Below are positions 49,637 through 58,986 of a stretch of 58,986 bases of DNA, one piece after another. The DNA comes from Terriglobia bacterium (GTDB lineage: Bacteria > Acidobacteriota > Terriglobia > Terriglobales > SCQP01). The stretch lies in assembly GCA_021323595.1 (NCBI GenBank), contig JAJPKR010000058.1, positions 1-58,986 of the forward strand. The letters run 5' to 3'. Numbering within the stretch: position 1 is the first letter of the stretch; each line of letters begins with the position of its first letter. The notes below the pieces were generated by a model, which saw only the letters and a list, made by a program, of their open reading frames with translations, was not told where the DNA came from and did not search any database. Made by a program: the position numbers and the translations under genes.

Positions 49637-50944
49637 ATGGCGCGCAAGCTCTTCAGCTTCTTGATCGCGGCTGCGCTCGCGGCTGCGGCGCAAAATCCCG
49701 CGGCCGACATCGCAGCCGCGCGCCGCTTTCTGGATGCCCTCAACGCCGCGCAATGGCAGGCCGCTGCGGCTGACTTCGACGCGCGCATGAAAGAGGCCGC
49801 TCCGCCCGGCAAACTGTCGGCGATCTGGCAGAGCCTGGGCTTCGAGAAACAACTCAGCGCGCCGCAGGCGCAGCCGCTGCCCGACGGCGGCCTCAACGTG
49901 ACCGTGCCGGCGCAATTCCGCGCCGGCCCGCTCGATCTCCTGATCAGCTTCGACTCCGCCGGCGCCATTCGCGGCTTCTTCGTGCGGCCGCCGCATGCGG
50001 CCTCGGCATGGCAGCCGCCGCCCTACGCCCGGCCGGCGCGGTTTCGCGAGCGGCCGCTGGTGGTGACTGACGGCCCCTGGCGACTGCTGGGCACGCTGAC
50101 CCTCCCCGACGGCCCGGGCCCGTTTCCGGCGGTGCTGCTGGTCGGCGGCTCCGGGCCCGGGGACCAGGACGAATCGGAGGGTGCGCAAAAGCCGTTCAAG
50201 GATCTCGCCTGGGGTTTGGCGAGCGACGGCATCGCCGTGCTGCGCTATCCCAAACGCACCCATGTTTACGGCGCGCGGAGCGAGATCGAGACCGTGAAGG
50301 ACGAGTACCTCGACGACGCGCGCGCGGCGATCGCCGCGCTCGCAGCGCAGCCGCAGGTCGATGCGCGCCGCGTCTTCTTGCTCGGGCACAGCGAAGGCGG
50401 CTATCTCGCCCCGCGCATCGCCGCCGCCGATGCGCGGGTCCGGGGCATTATCATTCTCGCCGGCGAGGCGCGGCCTTTCGGCGTGATGCTCGTGGAGCAA
50501 ACGCGGTACCTCGCCCATTTGCAAGACGACGGCCCGCAGGCCGAGGCGCAAGTCGAGCGCATCCGCGCCCTGGCCGAGGAGGTCGATGCCGGGCCGCTCG
50601 ACCCCAACGCCCTCTACTTCCATGCTCCGGGCTCCTACTGGCTCGATCTCCGCGCCTACGATCCCGGCGCCACGGCGGCGCAGCTGAAAGATCCGATCCT
50701 CGTGCTGCAAGGCGGCCGCGATTACCAGGTGCGCGAAGCCGACTTCCGCGGCTGGAAAAAGGCGCTCGCCGGGCATGCCAACGCCCAGTTCCGGCTGTAT
50801 CCCGGCCTGACTCACTTGATGGCGGAAAGCACGACGCCGGGAAGCGGCCTGGGCACGCCGGCCGATTACGCCCGGCCCGGCCACGTCGCGCCGCGGGTGG
50901 TGAGCGATATCGCCGCCTGGATCAAGTCCGGCCGCCTCCCTTGA
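49637..50944 (+). CDS. Exported alpha/beta-hydrolase with DUF3887-like N-domain
   Basis: 435 aa. A short signal peptide (LFSFLIAAALAAAAQ) is followed by a small domain (about 22-120) resembling the DUF3887/cystatin-like module that often precedes such hydrolases (ARRFLDALNAAQWQAAAADFD). The hydrolase domain has the oxyanion loop LVGGSGPGDQDES, nucleophile Ser in GHSEGGYLAPRIA, acid Asp in LQGGRDYQV and His in GLTHLM, a complete triad. It probably acts as an esterase or lipase-like enzyme in the envelope. Divergent from the aminoacylase gene. Confidence 0.88.
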   Translation: MARKLFSFLIAAALAAAAQNPAADIAAARRFLDALNAAQWQAAAADFDARMKEAAPPGKLSAIWQSLGFEKQLSAPQAQPLPDGGLNVTVPAQFRAGPLDLLISFDSAGAIRGFFVRPPHAASAWQPPPYARPARFRERPLVVTDGPWRLLGTLTLPDGPGPFPAVLLVGGSGPGDQDESEGAQKPFKDLAWGLASDGIAVLRYPKRTHVYGARSEIETVKDEYLDDARAAIAALAAQPQVDARRVFLLGHSEGGYLAPRIAAADARVRGIIILAGEARPFGVMLVEQTRYLAHLQDDGPQAEAQVERIRALAEEVDAGPLDPNALYFHAPGSYWLDLRAYDPGATAAQLKDPILVLQGGRDYQVREADFRGWKKALAGHANAQFRLYPGLTHLMAESTTPGSGLGTPADYARPGHVAPRVVSDIAAWIKSGRLP

Positions 50945-50970
50945 CCTCGGGCGCCGGACCGCGCCCGAGG
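50945..50970. terminator. Strong hairpin between convergent genes
   Basis: A perfect 10-bp stem CCTCGGGCGC (50945-50954) / GCGCCCGAGG (50961-50970) with a 6-nt loop, placed directly after the hydrolase stop and 22 nt before the purB stop. No T-run, but position suggests a two-way terminator. Confidence 0.6.
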
Positions 50971-50992
50971 GGTTCGCTTCCGCGCCGGCGGC

Positions 50993-52288
50993 TCACTGGG
51001 CCAGCGCACGGTCCACGATCGCATCCACGTGGCGCAAGTGCCGTTTGAGGTCGAAGGCGGCGGCCAGCGTGGCCGGCGGCACGCGGCCGGCGATCTCGGG
51101 ATCGGCTTCGACCAGCTCGCGGAAATCACGGCCGGTGCGCCAGCTCTCCATCGCGTGGCGTTGCACGATGCGATAGGCGTCCTCGCGCGAGATTCCCGCC
51201 TCGGCCAGGTCGAGCAGGAGCTGGCCGGAAAAGATCAGCCCCTTGGTCAACTCCAAATTGGCTTGCAGGCGCTCCGGATAGACGACCAAGCGATCCAGCA
51301 GATCGGTGAGTTTGGCGGCGAGGTAGTCCACAAGGATGCAGGAATCGGGCAGAATGATGCGCTCGACCGAACTGTGGCTGATGTCGCGCTCGTGCCACAG
51401 CGCCACGTCCTCGAGCGCCGCTTGGGCGTTCGCGCGCACGACGCGCGCCAGCCCGGAAATTTGCTCGCTCACCACCGGATTGCGCTTGTGTGGCATCGCG
51501 GACGAGCCCTTTTGCTTGGCCGAGAAAAACTCCTCCGCCTCGCGCACCTCGGTGCGCTGCAAGTGCCGCACTTCGACGGCGATCTTGTCGAAGCTGGAGG
51601 CGATCACCGCCAGGGTGCAGAGAAACGCCGCGTGGCGGTCGCGCTGCAGGATCTGGCTGGAGATCGGCGCCGGCTCAAGCCCCAGGCGGGCGCAGATCTT
51701 GGCTTCGACCTCCGGCCCGAGGTGGGCGTAGGTGCCGACCGCACCGCTGATCTTGCCGACGCGCAGATCCTCGGCGGCGGCGGCGAGGCGGCGGCGGTTG
51801 CGCTGGTTCTCCGCGTACCAGTTGGCGAATTTCAGCCCTAGCGTGATCGGCTCGGCGTGAATGCCGTGCGTGCGGCCCACCATGGCGGTGTGGCGGAATT
51901 CCTGGGCGCGGCGCTTGAGCACCGCCGCCAGCCGCTCCAGGTCCGCACGCAGCAGCGCGGCGGCGTCGGCGATCAGCAGCGCCTGCGCCGTATCCACCAC
52001 GTCGTTCGAGGTCAGGCCGAAATGCAGAAACCGCGCTTCCGGCCCGACGTGCTCGGCGACGTTGGTGGTGAACGCGATCACGTCGTGCCGCACCTCGGCC
52101 TCGATCGCGCGAATGCGCTCGACCTCGAAGGCGCCGCGCGCGCGAATCGCCCGCGCCGCCTCCGCGGGAATCATCCCCAGCTCGGCTTCCACCTCCGCCG
52201 TCGCGATCTCCACCTCCAGCCATTTCTGAAAGCGGTTCTGCTCGGACCAGATGCGGCCCATCTCCGGACGCGTGTAGCGCTCAATCAT
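50993..52288 (-). CDS. purB: Adenylosuccinate lyase
   Basis: 431 aa, the usual length. The fumarase/aspartase-superfamily signature GSSAMPHKRNP is complete, with the catalytic Ser on that loop. The N-terminal MIERYTRPEMGRIWSEQNRFQ and the HFGLTSNDVVDTA and GRTHGIHAEP blocks are diagnostic. It catalyses two fumarate-releasing steps in purine synthesis: SAICAR to AICAR and adenylosuccinate to AMP. It is the last gene of a minus-strand run with xerC and trmFO upstream. Confidence 0.97.
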   Translation of the reverse strand: MIERYTRPEMGRIWSEQNRFQKWLEVEIATAEVEAELGMIPAEAARAIRARGAFEVERIRAIEAEVRHDVIAFTTNVAEHVGPEARFLHFGLTSNDVVDTAQALLIADAAALLRADLERLAAVLKRRAQEFRHTAMVGRTHGIHAEPITLGLKFANWYAENQRNRRRLAAAAEDLRVGKISGAVGTYAHLGPEVEAKICARLGLEPAPISSQILQRDRHAAFLCTLAVIASSFDKIAVEVRHLQRTEVREAEEFFSAKQKGSSAMPHKRNPVVSEQISGLARVVRANAQAALEDVALWHERDISHSSVERIILPDSCILVDYLAAKLTDLLDRLVVYPERLQANLELTKGLIFSGQLLLDLAEAGISREDAYRIVQRHAMESWRTGRDFRELVEADPEIAGRVPPATLAAAFDLKRHLRHVDAIVDRALAQ

Positions 52289-52393
52289 AAGAGAACAGGG
52301 TACAAGCCCCCGGCGCCGCAGACCAAGCGCCCGGCGCCGGAATTCCGGCCGGGGCTCGGCCGGCGCCCGCGCTCGCGCTCCGATCCCGGCGCC

Positions 52394-53302
52394 TCACGCC
52401 TTCGGATGCGCCCGATCGTAAACCTCCATCAGTTGCCGAATATTGGTCTGCGTGTACCGCTGGGTAGTGGCCAGGCTCTTGTGGCCCAGCATTTCCTGAA
52501 TGGCGCGCAGGTCGGCGCCCTCGCCGAGCAGGTGGGAAGCGAAGGCGTGCCGGAACGAGTGTGGATGCAGGCCGGCATCGAGCCCGAAACGCAGGCAATA
52601 GCCTTTGACCAGACGCGCCACCGAGCGGGTGGTCAGCCGCCCGCCGCGGCGGTTGACGAACAGCGCCGCCGGCCGCCGCCCGCCCGCCGCCGTGCCGCCG
52701 GCCAGCAGCTGCGCGCGCGCGGACAGATAGGCCTCGAGCGCCGCCCGCGCTTTGCTGCCGAAGGGCACGATGCGCTCCTTGCGTCCCTTGCCCGAGACGC
52801 GCAGCGATTCGGTGCCGAAATCGAGGTCGGCCAAATCCAAGCCGGCCAATTCGCTTACCCGCAGGCCGCTGCCGTAGAGCAGCTCGAGAATCGCGCGGTC
52901 GCGCAGCGCCCGCGGGCCCTGGCTCGGCAAGGCGTCGAGCAGTCGGTTGACCTGCTCGGCGGTCGGAATCGCCGGCAGATGGCGCCCGAGCTTGGGCGAT
53001 GAGACCAGGCGCGCGGGATTGTCGCGCACGCGCCCTTCCCGCGCCAGATAGCGGAAGAAGGAGCGCAGCGTGGCCAGCCGCCGCGCCAGCGACGCCTTTT
53101 GCGCGCCGCGCGCGTGCAGCGCCGCCAGGAATTGGCGGATGCGAATGTGGTCGAGCGCGGCGGGATCCGTTTCGGCGCCGGCGAAGGCGGCGAATTGGCG
53201 CAGGTCGGCGGCGTAATTGCGCAGCGTGTGCGGGCTCGCGTGCCGCTCCGCGCGCAAGTAGCGGTGCAAGAAATCGTCGATTTCGGATGCGAGGGCCGCC
53301 AT
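52394..53302 (-). CDS. xerC: Tyrosine recombinase XerC
   Basis: 302 aa. N-terminal SAM-like DNA-binding domain (about 5-90, FLHRYLRAERHASPHTLRNYA). The catalytic set is complete: Arg148 (GSGLRVSEL), Lys172 (GKGRKERIVP), His248 and Arg251 (HPHSFRHAFASHLL), His274 (LGHKSLATTQRY) and nucleophile Tyr283. With XerD it resolves chromosome dimers at dif. Adjacency to trmFO is common and supports XerC over a phage integrase. No dif-like site was identified here. Confidence 0.93.
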   Translation of the reverse strand: MAALASEIDDFLHRYLRAERHASPHTLRNYAADLRQFAAFAGAETDPAALDHIRIRQFLAALHARGAQKASLARRLATLRSFFRYLAREGRVRDNPARLVSSPKLGRHLPAIPTAEQVNRLLDALPSQGPRALRDRAILELLYGSGLRVSELAGLDLADLDFGTESLRVSGKGRKERIVPFGSKARAALEAYLSARAQLLAGGTAAGGRRPAALFVNRRGGRLTTRSVARLVKGYCLRFGLDAGLHPHSFRHAFASHLLGEGADLRAIQEMLGHKSLATTQRYTQTNIRQLMEVYDRAHPKA

Positions 53303-53373
53303 CGCCGTCCGCGGCGCCAGAGTTATCTCAGCCTACCACGACCGCCGCGCCGGCCCGGAAACCACGAGCGTTG

Positions 53374-54774
53374 TCATCGAGGTTGCGGCAAAGCTGTCGC
53401 CAGGCCGGCGGGGGATGCGACGTCCGACATCTCCTGCCACCAGGCACGAAAGGCGGCGAGGGCGCGGTCACACTGCCGGCGACGGCGCGCGGCGCGGTCG
53501 CCGATCGCGGCCAACTCCGGCGGCAGCGGCAGGAGGTCGAAGGTGATGTTGGCGGGGGCATAGCCGGCGGGCGAGCTGGCGGTCAGGTAATGAATGAGCG
53601 AGCCCAGCGCCGTCTCCCGCGGCGGCGGCGCGCTGGGCAGCCCCAGCGCCGCATGCGCGGCGAAGAGGCCGGCCAGCAATCCGGTGGCGATGGCCTCGAT
53701 GTAGCCCTCGGCGCCGCACAACTGCCCGGCGACGAACAACGGCCCGGCCGCCGCCGATCGCGTTCTCAGTTCCAGCCGCGGGGTGAGGAGCGCGGGCGCA
53801 TTGAGATAGGTGTTGCGATGCACCTGGCCGAAGCGCAAGAAGCGCGCCTCTTCCAGGCCCGGAATCAGGCGCAGCACGCGCGCTTGCTCGGCCTGCCGCA
53901 GATGATTCTGAAATCCCACCAAATTGAAGGAGTCCGCCCGCTGCGACTCGCGCCGCAGTTGCACCGCGGCGTACGGCGGGCGGCCGGTGCGCGGATCGGT
54001 CAGCCCCACCGGCTTCATCGGCCCGAAGCGCAGCGTCTCCGGCCCGCGCCGCGCCAGTTCCTCGAGCGGCAGGCAGGCGCTGAAAAACCGCGGCTCCTCG
54101 AAGGCGTGCAGCGGGTAGCTCTCCGCCTGCCGCAACGCCGCGTAGAAGCGATCGAACTCGGCGCGATCGAGCGGGCAATTCCAATAGTCGTCGGGGCCGC
54201 CCTTGCCGTAGCGGCTGGCGGGGAACACGCGCGCGGAATTCACGCTGGCGGCATCGACGATGGGGCTGATGGCGTCGTAGAAATACAAGCCGGCGCCGCC
54301 GGTCAGCCGCTCCAATTGGGCCGTGAGCGGCGGCGAAGTCAGCGGGCCGGAGGCGATCACCACCGGGCCGGGCGGCAGGGCCGCCAAGTCGGCCACTTCC
54401 TCGCGGACGATCTCGACGCTGGCCAAAGCGCGCAGCCTGGCCTCGACGGCCGTGGAAAAGGCCACGCGGTCCACGGTCAGAGCCTGGCCGCCGGGAATCG
54501 CCACCGCGGCGGCGCAGTCGAGCAAGAGCGAGCCGGCCTGGCGGAGTTCCTGCTTGAGGAGCCAGGGGGCCGAGTGCAGGGCCTCGGACTTGAGCGAGTT
54601 CGAGCAGACCAGCTCGGCCAACCCGCCGGTGCGGTGCGCCGGGGTCGAGACGCGCGGCCGCATCTCGTAGAGCCGCGTTCGCAGTCCTCGCCGCGCGATC
54701 TGAAACGCCGCCTCGGGTCCAGCCAGCCCGCCGCCGACGACGGAGACGACCGCCGCTGCAACACCTTGCGCCAT
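53374..54774 (-). CDS. trmFO: Methylenetetrahydrofolate-tRNA (uracil-5-)-methyltransferase TrmFO
   Basis: 466 aa from ATG 54774 (a TTG one codon upstream is possible). The FAD-binding [19 protein letters not shown] is at the N-terminus, followed by the family motifs [50 protein letters not shown] and [20 protein letters not shown]. It methylates U54 of tRNA using methylenetetrahydrofolate and FAD. The gene lies between xerC and a small zinc-ribbon gene on the same strand. Confidence 0.96.
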   Translation of the reverse strand: MAQGVAAAVVSVVGGGLAGPEAAFQIARRGLRTRLYEMRPRVSTPAHRTGGLAELVCSNSLKSEALHSAPWLLKQELRQAGSLLLDCAAAVAIPGGQALTVDRVAFSTAVEARLRALASVEIVREEVADLAALPPGPVVIASGPLTSPPLTAQLERLTGGAGLYFYDAISPIVDAASVNSARVFPASRYGKGGPDDYWNCPLDRAEFDRFYAALRQAESYPLHAFEEPRFFSACLPLEELARRGPETLRFGPMKPVGLTDPRTGRPPYAAVQLRRESQRADSFNLVGFQNHLRQAEQARVLRLIPGLEEARFLRFGQVHRNTYLNAPALLTPRLELRTRSAAAGPLFVAGQLCGAEGYIEAIATGLLAGLFAAHAALGLPSAPPPRETALGSLIHYLTASSPAGYAPANITFDLLPLPPELAAIGDRAARRRRQCDRALAAFRAWWQEMSDVASPAGLATALPQPR

Positions 54775-54799
54775 CAAGCTCGAATCGGCGGCAGCCGGA

Positions 54800-54991
54800 T
54801 CAAGAACCGCCGGTGGTGAAGGTCGGCTTGGCGGCCGAGAGCACCTTGAACGCCAGCTCCTTCTCGCAGAAATCGCATTCCATCAGGTACTGGCGCTTCG
54901 CCAGCGCCTGCATCATCTCCTCCGGTCCAGGATAGATGTTGTACACGCGCTTGCACTGCGGACACTCAACCGCCAGGATGCTGCCGCTCAT
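54800..54991 (-). CDS. Small zinc-ribbon protein, 63 aa
   Basis: Two CxxC pairs, C10/C13 ([11 protein letters not shown]) and C39/C42 (CDFCEKEL), frame a short helical linker, a rubredoxin-like zinc ribbon similar to MJ0042-type fingers. The C-terminal tail ends in TFTTGGS. It starts 26 nt upstream of trmFO on the same strand. Function unknown; a zinc-binding adaptor in translation or tRNA modification is a possibility given its position (inference). Confidence 0.78.
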   Translation of the reverse strand: MSGSILAVECPQCKRVYNIYPGPEEMMQALAKRQYLMECDFCEKELAFKVLSAAKPTFTTGGS

Positions 54992-55132
54992 GTGCCGATG
55001 GTATCAGGAATGGAACGCCCGGCGCTGGCCCGCGATTGGCCCGCGAACTACCCCGGATCGAGCCCGCGCGCCCGCGCAATGGCGCGGTTGCCGGCGCCGC
55101 CGGTCACGCCGGCCTCGCGTTATGCTGGCGTC

Positions 55133-56125
<993 letters not shown>

Positions 56126-56148
56126 CCGCGGAAGGCGGCCGGCAGCCC

Positions 56149-56261
56149 GGTGGCACACCGCTCGGCGCGCAGCAATCGCGGACGCCGGATGCAAGTTGTT
56201 GAACGTGCATGACTTGGCGGAGACTTGCCGGCGCGGGCGAGGGCTTGAAATGTGTGCCACC
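56149..56261. repeat. 10-bp inverted repeats 93 bp apart
   Basis: GGTGGCACAC and its exact complement GTGTGCCACC. The spacing and sequence could mark a miniature element or a folded RNA; no target-site duplication is obvious. Confidence 0.35.
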
Positions 56262-56335
56262 ACTTTGGGGGGTGGGGGAGGCGGAGTTGCGGTCCAATGC
56301 GCGGGGAGCGAGCGAAGCCATGGCGGTTATCTCCG

Positions 56336-56357
56336 AGTGAGTCACGAAGGACTCACT
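56336..56357. repeat. Perfect 8-bp hairpin
   Basis: AGTGAGTC, 6-nt loop ACGAAG, GACTCACT. It lies 121 nt beyond the C-terminal end of the ADOP remnant (minus strand) and could be its old terminator, though no T-run follows. Confidence 0.4.
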
Positions 56358-56477
56358 TAAAGAATGATGCTGAGTTGGCCGAAAAGGTTGGCTGGGGGAG
56401 GGCCGAAAGCGCGGACGCGGGTGGGGAGCAAAAGCGGGGAGCGGAGAGGCACAGGACTCAGCGGAGGGAGAAGCGGG

Positions 56478-56990
56478 TCATTCCTGGCGCAGGGCGGTCA
56501 TGGCCTCCAGACGGGCGGCGCGGCGCGCGGGAATGACGGAGGCTGCAAGCGCCACGGCGATGAGCAGGATCGCGACGCCCGCATATGTGATCGGGTTGTT
56601 CGCAGTGACGCCGAACAACAGCCGGCGAGCGCGCGCAGCGCCAGGCGGATGCCGATCTCTCGCGTGCGCCCTTGGACTTCATAGGCCAGCAGTCCATAAT
56701 TCCGACGCAGTAAACGCGCGCCCCGCCAGCAGCGGGACCTTTAGGGTGGTGAAATAACCTGGGCCGACCCGGAGGGCGTCGGCATCGTGCTCGCGCGAGG
56801 AATCGCCAACGTAGATGCTGGTCGTCCAAAGGCTGCCGCTCAGCAGCGTGTCGGAGGAATCGCCAACGTTGCGCACGCCCGGCAGGGCGCACAGGCGCGC
56901 TTGCAGTTGCGGATAGAGCGCCGCCAGGCGCGGGCCGCCATAGCCGGTCAGCTCCGGCGCCAGCCGATGGCGAGGGCGACGTGTGCGGCG
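56478..56990 (-). pseudogene. Remnant of an ADOP/FtsX-type ABC-transport permease
   Basis: Three in-family fragments occur in order on the minus strand but not in one frame. First is LAPELTGYGG, with YPQLQARLCALPGVRNVGDSS and GPGYFTTLKVPLLAGRAFTAS, which matches the periplasmic part of acidobacterial ADOP permeases. Then, after a frame change at about 56700, YGLLAYEVQGRTREIGIRLAL. Then, after another frame change, LFGVTANNPITYAG and the usual C-terminal PARRAARLEAMTALRQE, ending at a TGA (56480-56478). Large internal segments are missing, so the gene is clearly broken by deletions. Confidence 0.8.
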
Positions 56991-57059
56991 GCGAGCGGGT
57001 TGCCGAGGGTGAAGGAGCTGCGGCCGGTGCGGCCGACCATGGGCTCGTCCGCACGCTCG

Positions 57060-57327
57060 TCAGCTCGGGCCGCGTGCCGACGGTTTGCGACCCGCCGTTA
57101 AGGCAGGGGCCGGCGCCTGGGATCGCCTTGCCCCAGTTGTTGGGGTCGCAATCGAAACCGAGCGGGTCGGCTGACTCGAGTGGAGTGTTCTCGACGTGCG
57201 CGTTGCGATTCCACGACTGCGGATCGGCGGGGTCGACGGCGGCCAGGTCCGCCGGGTCGGGCGAGAGCCAGCGCGCCAGGCGCCCCCTGAACCCGTTGCT
57301 GCTCGCCGGCGCGGCGTGTGTCAGCAC
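57060..57327 (-). pseudogene. Orphan Rhs core fragment
   Basis: On the minus strand, RLARWLSPDPADLAAVDPADP, then SWNRNAHVENTPLESADPLGFDC, is the terminal Rhs-core signature (PxxxRxxSPDP to DPLG). The block at 57150-57279 aligns with the core end of the Rhs gene at 58696-58827 both in protein and in DNA. Upstream of it there is no core; the preceding gene is a membrane-protein gene. After DPLGFDC a different tail (DPNNWGKAIPGAGPCLNGGS) starts, then the frame runs into permease debris. It fits a displaced, silent Rhs tip. Confidence 0.75.
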
Positions 57328-57328
57328 T

Positions 57329-58012
57329 TCAGCCTCGGGTGATTTCGCTCAGGTCCTGGTAGCGAGGGGCGGGACGGCCGCGCGCGAGCAGCCACAGCGC
57401 CAGCGCCAGGCCCGCGACCAACACGAAGGCCGGCCAGGTGTGGACGGCGACGGCGCCGATAATTGCCCAAGGCAGCAGGCCGCGCAGCCCCGCGGCGGCC
57501 CGTGCGCGGCGCGCCCCTGGCCAAGCCAACGAGGCCGCCGCCAGGCCGCTCCAGACAAGCGGCCAGAGCAGCATCGTTTTGTGGTCGAAGAACGCGGCCC
57601 AGGCGATCATCGCACCGGCGAGGACGATCATCCAGGCGGCGGCCAGCCAGCGCTCCGCGCCCGCCGCGCGCGCTCGCGCCGGTGCAGTGGGCGGGGCGAC
57701 CGCGCCCTCCGCCGGCTGCGGCCGGCGATAGCGGCGCAGCGCGTCGCGCAACACCAGCCAGCCCCAGAGGGCAGCGACGGGAACCCAGGCAAACCGCCAA
57801 TGGAATATCCAGGCAAGCCAGTCCTGCCACACAATGGCGTACGCCATTCCGAGCCAGAACACCGTACCGTGAATCATCAGCGCACGCGTAAAGGGGCGGC
57901 GCATCCCGCGTGCACGGACGTAGCTCAAATAAAACATCGCCGCGGCAAGCGCGGTGATCGCTGGCGGAAAGAGGACATCTTGCCAGACGCGGCTTGTGTT
58001 GGTCACCGGCAT
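57329..58012 (-). CDS. Polytopic membrane protein, possible partner of the Rhs protein
   Basis: 227 aa from ATG 58012, which overlaps the Rhs stop by 10 nt. About six membrane helices are visible (PPAITALAAAMFYLSYV, ALMIHGTVFWLGMAYAIVW, VPVAALWGWLVL, WMIVLAGAMIAWAAFF, LLWPLVWSGLAAASLAW, VLVAGLALALWLLA), with a charged cytosolic loop rich in Arg/Ala/Pro in the middle. No known domain. The translational overlap with an Rhs gene is the classic position of an immunity gene, but the family is unknown and the assignment is inference. Confidence 0.7.
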   Translation of the reverse strand: MPVTNTSRVWQDVLFPPAITALAAAMFYLSYVRARGMRRPFTRALMIHGTVFWLGMAYAIVWQDWLAWIFHWRFAWVPVAALWGWLVLRDALRRYRRPQPAEGAVAPPTAPARARAAGAERWLAAAWMIVLAGAMIAWAAFFDHKTMLLWPLVWSGLAAASLAWPGARRARAAAGLRGLLPWAIIGAVAVHTWPAFVLVAGLALALWLLARGRPAPRYQDLSEITRG

Positions 58013-58986
58013 GCGAACCAGCCCCCCGCCAGGGTCGCCAAATCTATGCCGAACTTCACCCAACCAACGAACGGCACGGCGGCCTCGCCCAGCGTGCTGG
58101 CGCCGGAGGCGGCATCGGCGGCCGCGCCGGTAATCCCGGTAATGAGCTCGTCGCCCGACCCGGTGACCACGTTCACGTAAGCCGACGTCACCGCATTGCG
58201 CGCGAGCCCGCCTGCGCCGGGGCCGAAGAACCTCCCGCCCACCGCCCCGCTCCAGGCGCCGGGGATGCCCGCTCCCAGCCCGCCGCCATAGACTTGCGCC
58301 GCCACCCTGGCCGGGCTGTTGAGCGGACCCTGTCCCGCTACCGCCAGCCCAAGATCCACCAGTCCGGCGACCGAGTTGCCGGCCACGGCTCGCCCGAGCT
58401 TCGTGTTCTGCGCGCCGAGCAGCGCCGCCAAGCTGTGGTTCTGGGCCCAGCTCGCCGCGCACGCCAGGCGCGCAGCTACCGGGTCATGGGCGGACGGCGT
58501 CGCGAGGCCCGAGAAAGAGCCGGTGCCCGGCAAATAAGGGTGGTCCGGTTTGGTGTCGGAGTAGGGCTTGGGATGCCCCCACTCCATGCCGCCGGCCCCA
58601 CCGGGGCCGAGGTCGCCGACGTCGCCGAAAACGGTCGCGCCAACGAACCCAATACAAAACCCGCCTGGACAAAACTCGTACCCATTCGTGCAGTTGTCGC
58701 AGAATCCGAGCGGGTCCCTGAATTCCAGCGGCTGGTTGCCGACGTAGGCGTAGCGGTTCCACGAGGCGGGGTCGGCGGGGTTGACGGCGGCGAGGCCCGC
58801 GTGGTCGGGCGAGAGCCAGCGGGCCAGGTTCGAGGAGTAGGTGCGGAAGGCGAAGTGATCGAGCCCTTTCCCGTCGCGAATCTGGTTCGTCCACTTGTAC
58901 TCGGCCCCGGTCGCCTGCGCCTCCTCCCCGAACGGATAAAGGCGCGAGGCCTGGACCGTGCCGTCCTGGGCGAGGACCGCCGTCGA
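58003..58986 (-). CDS. Rhs-repeat protein, C-terminal part (cut by window edge)
   Basis: One open frame runs from the window edge to the TGA at 58005-58003 (327 residues). The first ~95 residues are Rhs core: LYPFGEEAQATGAEYKWTNQ, DHFAFRTYSSNLARWLSPDH, SWNRYAYVGNQPLEFRDPLGF. The DPLG motif marks the end of the conserved core. The variable tip of ~230 residues has a Cys-rich start (CDNCTNGYEFCPGGFC) and a Gly/Ala-rich helical end (GDELITGITGAAADAASGAS, VGWVKFGIDLATLAGGWFACR). Rhs tips are often toxins; no nuclease or other catalytic motif is evident here, so activity is unknown. Confidence 0.82.
   Translation of the reverse strand, partial: STAVLAQDGTVQASRLYPFGEEAQATGAEYKWTNQIRDGKGLDHFAFRTYSSNLARWLSPDHAGLAAVNPADPASWNRYAYVGNQPLEFRDPLGFCDNCTNGYEFCPGGFCIGFVGATVFGDVGDLGPGGAGGMEWGHPKPYSDTKPDHPYLPGTGSFSGLATPSAHDPVAARLACAASWAQNHSLAALLGAQNTKLGRAVAGNSVAGLVDLGLAVAGQGPLNSPARVAAQVYGGGLGAGIPGAWSGAVGGRFFGPGAGGLARNAVTSAYVNVVTGSGDELITGITGAAADAASGASTLGEAAVPFVGWVKFGIDLATLAGGWFACR

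Larger units (their letters stand above)
56126..56477. other. Gene-free spacer with inverted repeats
   Basis: 352 bp. A 10-bp inverted pair GGTGGCACAC (56149-56158) / GTGTGCCACC (56252-56261) flanks 93 bp. A perfect 8-bp hairpin AGTGAGTC / GACTCACT (56336-56343 with 56350-56357) lies further right. No ORF is credible. It may be the remains of a small mobile element or terminators of lost genes. Confidence 0.5.

Noticed and set aside
52394-53302. XerC considered as a phage or island integrase
   Set aside because: It sits beside trmFO and purB, has full XerC length, and there is no attachment site, tRNA or phage gene nearby.
52999-54819. A 606-codon open frame on the plus strand opposite xerC and trmFO
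   Set aside because: It is an antisense shadow of two conserved housekeeping genes, with an Arg/Gly-rich product.

Overview
The window is high-GC DNA from a Gram-negative bacterium, most likely an Acidobacteriota member. The reasons are a very large Oar-like TonB-dependent receptor with a carboxypeptidase-regulatory-like N-domain, a sortilin/VPS10-type Asp-box protein, an ADOP-type permease remnant, PEP-CTERM/exosortase genes, and xerC-trmFO clustering. This placement is inferred from gene content; no rRNA or tRNA gene is visible.

Region 1 (1-5317) is regulatory. The tail of an RsbS-like STAS protein is followed by an RsbT-like kinase, a histidine kinase whose N-terminus resembles the RsbT-binding domain of RsbU, and a NarL-type response regulator. 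Next come a stand-alone receiver lacking the phosphoacceptor Asp and two sigma-54 activators without sensory domains. The layout suggests stressosome output wired into a two-component system and sigma-54 control next to a polysaccharide locus.

Region 2 (5323-27286) is one tightly packed, mostly overlapping exopolysaccharide/exosortase operon of the XrtA type. It encodes an outer-membrane export protein, Wzz-like copolymerase, ExeA-like ATPase, CpsD-like kinase, priming glycosyltransferase, four further glycosyltransferases, a polysaccharide deacetylase-alkaline phosphatase fusion, a nucleotidyltransferase-like protein, Wzy-like ligase/polymerase, glycosidase, flippase, exosortase, EpsI and a TPR lipoprotein.

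Region 3 (27287-30834) holds the probable cargo: two related PEP-CTERM proteins and a third secreted protein with a post-COAP-1-like C-terminus but no PEP-CTERM tail. Both PEP-CTERM genes carry a GG-N10-GC element with a shared GGCGTGCA core about 70-75 nt before the start, a candidate sigma-54 promoter.

Region 4 (30835-43535) has a Tat-exported amidase and TonB-dependent receptor (minus strand), a divergent VPS10-like protein, a SAM hydrolase-family protein, a 58-aa zinc-ribbon protein and an APC permease with a large cytosolic tail.

Region 5 (43710-56125) is mostly housekeeping: a coiled-coil exported protein, PilS-like histidine kinase, prepilin peptidase, SDR, D-aminoacylase-like amidohydrolase, alpha/beta hydrolase, purB, xerC, trmFO, a small zinc-ribbon protein and an aldo/keto reductase. 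Upstream of the prepilin peptidase lies a candidate ~70-nt RNA with a near-consensus sigma-70 promoter and an intrinsic terminator.

Region 6 (56126-58986) is decayed accessory DNA: an ADOP permease remnant, an orphan Rhs core fragment, a polytopic membrane protein, and the C-terminal part of an Rhs protein running off the right edge. The layout resembles an Rhs tip with a linked protein and a displaced older tip.
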